Part shown: one piece after another, positions 6,194 through 6,903 of the stretch
Position numbering within the stretch: the first letter of the stretch is position 1
Layout of the letters: each line of letters opens with the position of its first letter
DNA from: Candidatus Treponema faecavium
Lineage (GTDB): Bacteria; Spirochaetota; Spirochaetia; Treponematales; Treponemataceae
Direction of reading: 5' to 3'
Length of the DNA: 6,903 nt
Assembly: GCA_019113455.1 (NCBI GenBank)
Contig: DXHG01000229.1
Coordinates: 1-6,903 of the forward strand
Position numbers and translations under genes: made by a program
The notes under the pieces: generated by a model
Seen by the model: the letters and a program-made list of their open reading frames with translations, nothing else
What the model was told of the DNA's origin: nothing
Database searches by the model: none

Positions 6194-6628
6194 TTATGTG
6201 TCAGCGCCGCGCCCGTCAGCAGGCAGCGTGTCATATCTGTGAGCGGCGCACATACTGAACATCAGTATACAATCAATCAGAAAAAAAATCAGCAGGAGAA
6301 TACAACGCCGCACCGTATAATAGCCGTTTTTTGCGCCGTATTCGGCCGCCAGCGGCAGCACACGCTTTATATATAGAAGAATACCGGCCATGCTCATCGC
6401 CTTGCTGATGCTGTAGAGCCTGCGGTACAGCGGCGCCTGCGCCGAAGAAGCACAGCCTGCCGCAAGCAGCACCGGCAGCGCGAGCAGCGGAACTGATGCA
6501 TACCATGAAGCAGGGAGTCCTGCTGCGGCTGTCTGCGGCCGCGCGGTGATAACGGCAAGCAGCCTGACACATTCATATGCGGCAAGACACGCGGCAGCAA
6601 GAACGGTCTTCTTTTGCTTTTGTGTCAT
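6194..6628 (-). CDS. Small four-helix membrane protein of unknown function (144 aa)
   Basis: Not recognised. A short lysine-rich start (MTQKQKK) is followed by four hydrophobic stretches, near residues 8-29, 42-60, 77-95 and 109-129, with a positively charged RR pair before the fourth and a polar, acidic tail. By the positive-inside rule both ends would be cytoplasmic. Cysteines are frequent (positions 14, 20, 59, 109, 120, 127) without a metal-binding spacing. The start at 6628 is chosen because it follows a good promoter by one predicted transcript base; extending to an ATG at 6826 would add 66 Arg/Lys-rich residues encoded by promoter and repeat sequence. It ends 19 bases before the ATPase gene, so the three minus-strand genes probably form one operon. 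A membrane anchor or partner for the ATPase is conceivable but only from position. Confidence 0.68.
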   Translation of the reverse strand: MTQKQKKTVLAAACLAAYECVRLLAVITARPQTAAAGLPASWYASVPLLALPVLLAAGCASSAQAPLYRRLYSISKAMSMAGILLYIKRVLPLAAEYGAKNGYYTVRRCILLLIFFLIDCILMFSMCAAHRYDTLPADGRGADT

Positions 6629-6664
6629 GGGGTCAAGTATAGCCGGTTCTGCGCAAAGAGACAA
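6629..6664 (-). promoter_or_regulatory. Sigma-70-type promoter of the minus-strand operon, near-leaderless
   Basis: Read on the minus strand, a -35 box TTGTCT (6664-6659, 4 of 6), a 17-base spacer and a -10 box TATACT (6641-6636, 5 of 6) predict a transcription start at about 6629, one base before the ATG at 6628. The seven bases between the -10 box and the ATG (TGACCCC) hold no Shine-Dalgarno sequence. Spacer and -10-to-ATG distance are identical to the promoter before 2005. Confidence 0.58.
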
Positions 6665-6736
6665 GGTTGTGCGCTTGCACGCGCGGGCTTGTTTTTTTGC
6701 GGGGCTCACGCGGGGTGTTTTTGCGTTTGCACGCTG

Positions 6737-6756
6737 CTTTTTTCTTTCTTTTCTCT
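6737..6756. other. 20-base pure pyrimidine tract
   Basis: Bases 6737-6756 are all C or T on the plus strand, in a T-rich stretch (6691-6756) between the promoter and the periodic array. No gene, hairpin terminator or ribosome site is visible in 6665-6774; the purine-rich minus strand might bend or melt easily, but no function can be assigned. Confidence 0.5.
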
Positions 6757-6774
6757 GTGCTGTCGGCTGACAAA

Positions 6775-6903
6775 TTTCCCGTTTAAAAAATAACAATTTG
6801 CCGATGGCTAATTTAAAATTTGCCATTTATCAGACTTGAATTTTGCCGATGGCCAGCGGCGCACTTGCCGATTGCAAATTTTTAGTTTGCCGTCGGCAAA
6901 TGA
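6775..6903. repeat. Degenerate six-unit array with a 22-23 bp period (TTTGCC-headed)
   Basis: Units begin at 6775 (TTTCCC), 6797, 6819, 6842 (all TTTGCC), 6864 (CTTGCC) and 6886 (TTTGCC), so steps are 22, 22, 23, 22 and 22 bases. Units 2 and 4 share TTTGCCGATGGC exactly. Unit 6 contains the perfect dyad TTTGCCG-T-CGGCAAA (6886-6900), and units 2, 4 and 5 are weaker versions of TTTGCC-N3-GGCAAA. The rest of each unit is AT-rich and poorly conserved. A step of two helical turns puts all heads on one DNA face, as in iterons or stacked operator sites. The array starts about 110 bases upstream of the minus-strand promoter's -35 box and seems to run off the right edge. It is not a CRISPR: units are too short and conservation is confined to the head. 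Degenerate low-complexity intergenic sequence is the main alternative. Confidence 0.6.

Noticed and set aside
6452..6607. Lipobox-like strings in the small membrane protein (AAAC at residues 11-14, LLAAGC at 54-59).
   Set aside because: The first has too short a hydrophobic core for a signal peptide and the second is internal, within a membrane helix; it is tempting only because lgt is in the same operon.
6629..6826. N-terminal extension of the small membrane protein to an ATG at 6826.
   Set aside because: The added 66 residues are encoded by the promoter, the pyrimidine tract and part of the periodic array; their Arg/Lys richness reflects the purine-rich strand, and a good promoter points to the ATG at 6628.
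6775..6903. CRISPR array.
   Set aside because: The period is only 22-23 bp, only the first 6-12 bases of each unit are alike, no unique spacers of usual length exist and no cas gene is present.

Overview
The window carries seven protein-coding genes in two convergent blocks. It reads like a host-associated spirochaete, most likely a Treponema with mid-range GC. That assignment is an inference from three things: gene content (a binding-protein-dependent sugar transporter without its own ATPase, an EIIA-Ntr-like remnant, a MinD/FlhG-like ATPase beside lgt), codon style, and general memory of treponemal gene sets. No single sequence mark proves it.

Plus strand, left. The window opens in what is probably the 3' side of a sugar transport operon. 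A perfect 15-bp stem-loop (27-60) precedes two overlapping inner-membrane permease genes of the MalF/MalG (UgpA/UgpE) type (84-929 and 926-1783, ATGA overlap). A strong rho-independent terminator (1806-1852) closes that unit. A new transcription unit then starts at a well-formed sigma-70-type promoter whose predicted start point lies one base before the ATG. It drives a 487-residue protein I do not recognise (2005-3468) and, 33 bases later, a 160-residue PtsN/EIIA-Ntr-like protein (3502-3984) in which the phosphorylatable histidine is replaced by asparagine.

Minus strand, right. A short four-helix membrane protein (6628-6194), a MinD/ParA-superfamily ATPase with a C-terminal coiled coil (6174-5047) and prolipoprotein diacylglyceryl transferase lgt (5037-4021) lie head to tail with gaps of 19 and 9 bases, so they look like one operon. 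Its predicted promoter has the same geometry as the one at 2005: a 17-base spacer and exactly 7 bases between the -10 hexamer and the ATG, with no Shine-Dalgarno sequence. Both lead genes may therefore be translated from essentially leaderless mRNAs, while genes internal to the transcription units have clear Shine-Dalgarno sequences.

The two blocks converge at about 3984-4045, where the plus-strand terminator runs into the last codons of lgt. At the right edge (6775-6903), upstream of the minus-strand operon, is a degenerate array of six TTTGCC-headed units. They recur every 22-23 bp, about two helical turns. Several have dyad symmetry of the form TTTGCC-N3-GGCAAA, and the array probably continues beyond the window.

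The observations most worth following up are the periodic array, the two leaderless promoters, the histidine-less EIIA paired with an unknown protein, and the ATPase-lgt-membrane protein operon. Nothing here is a recognisable defence system, mobile element, CRISPR array or RNA gene.
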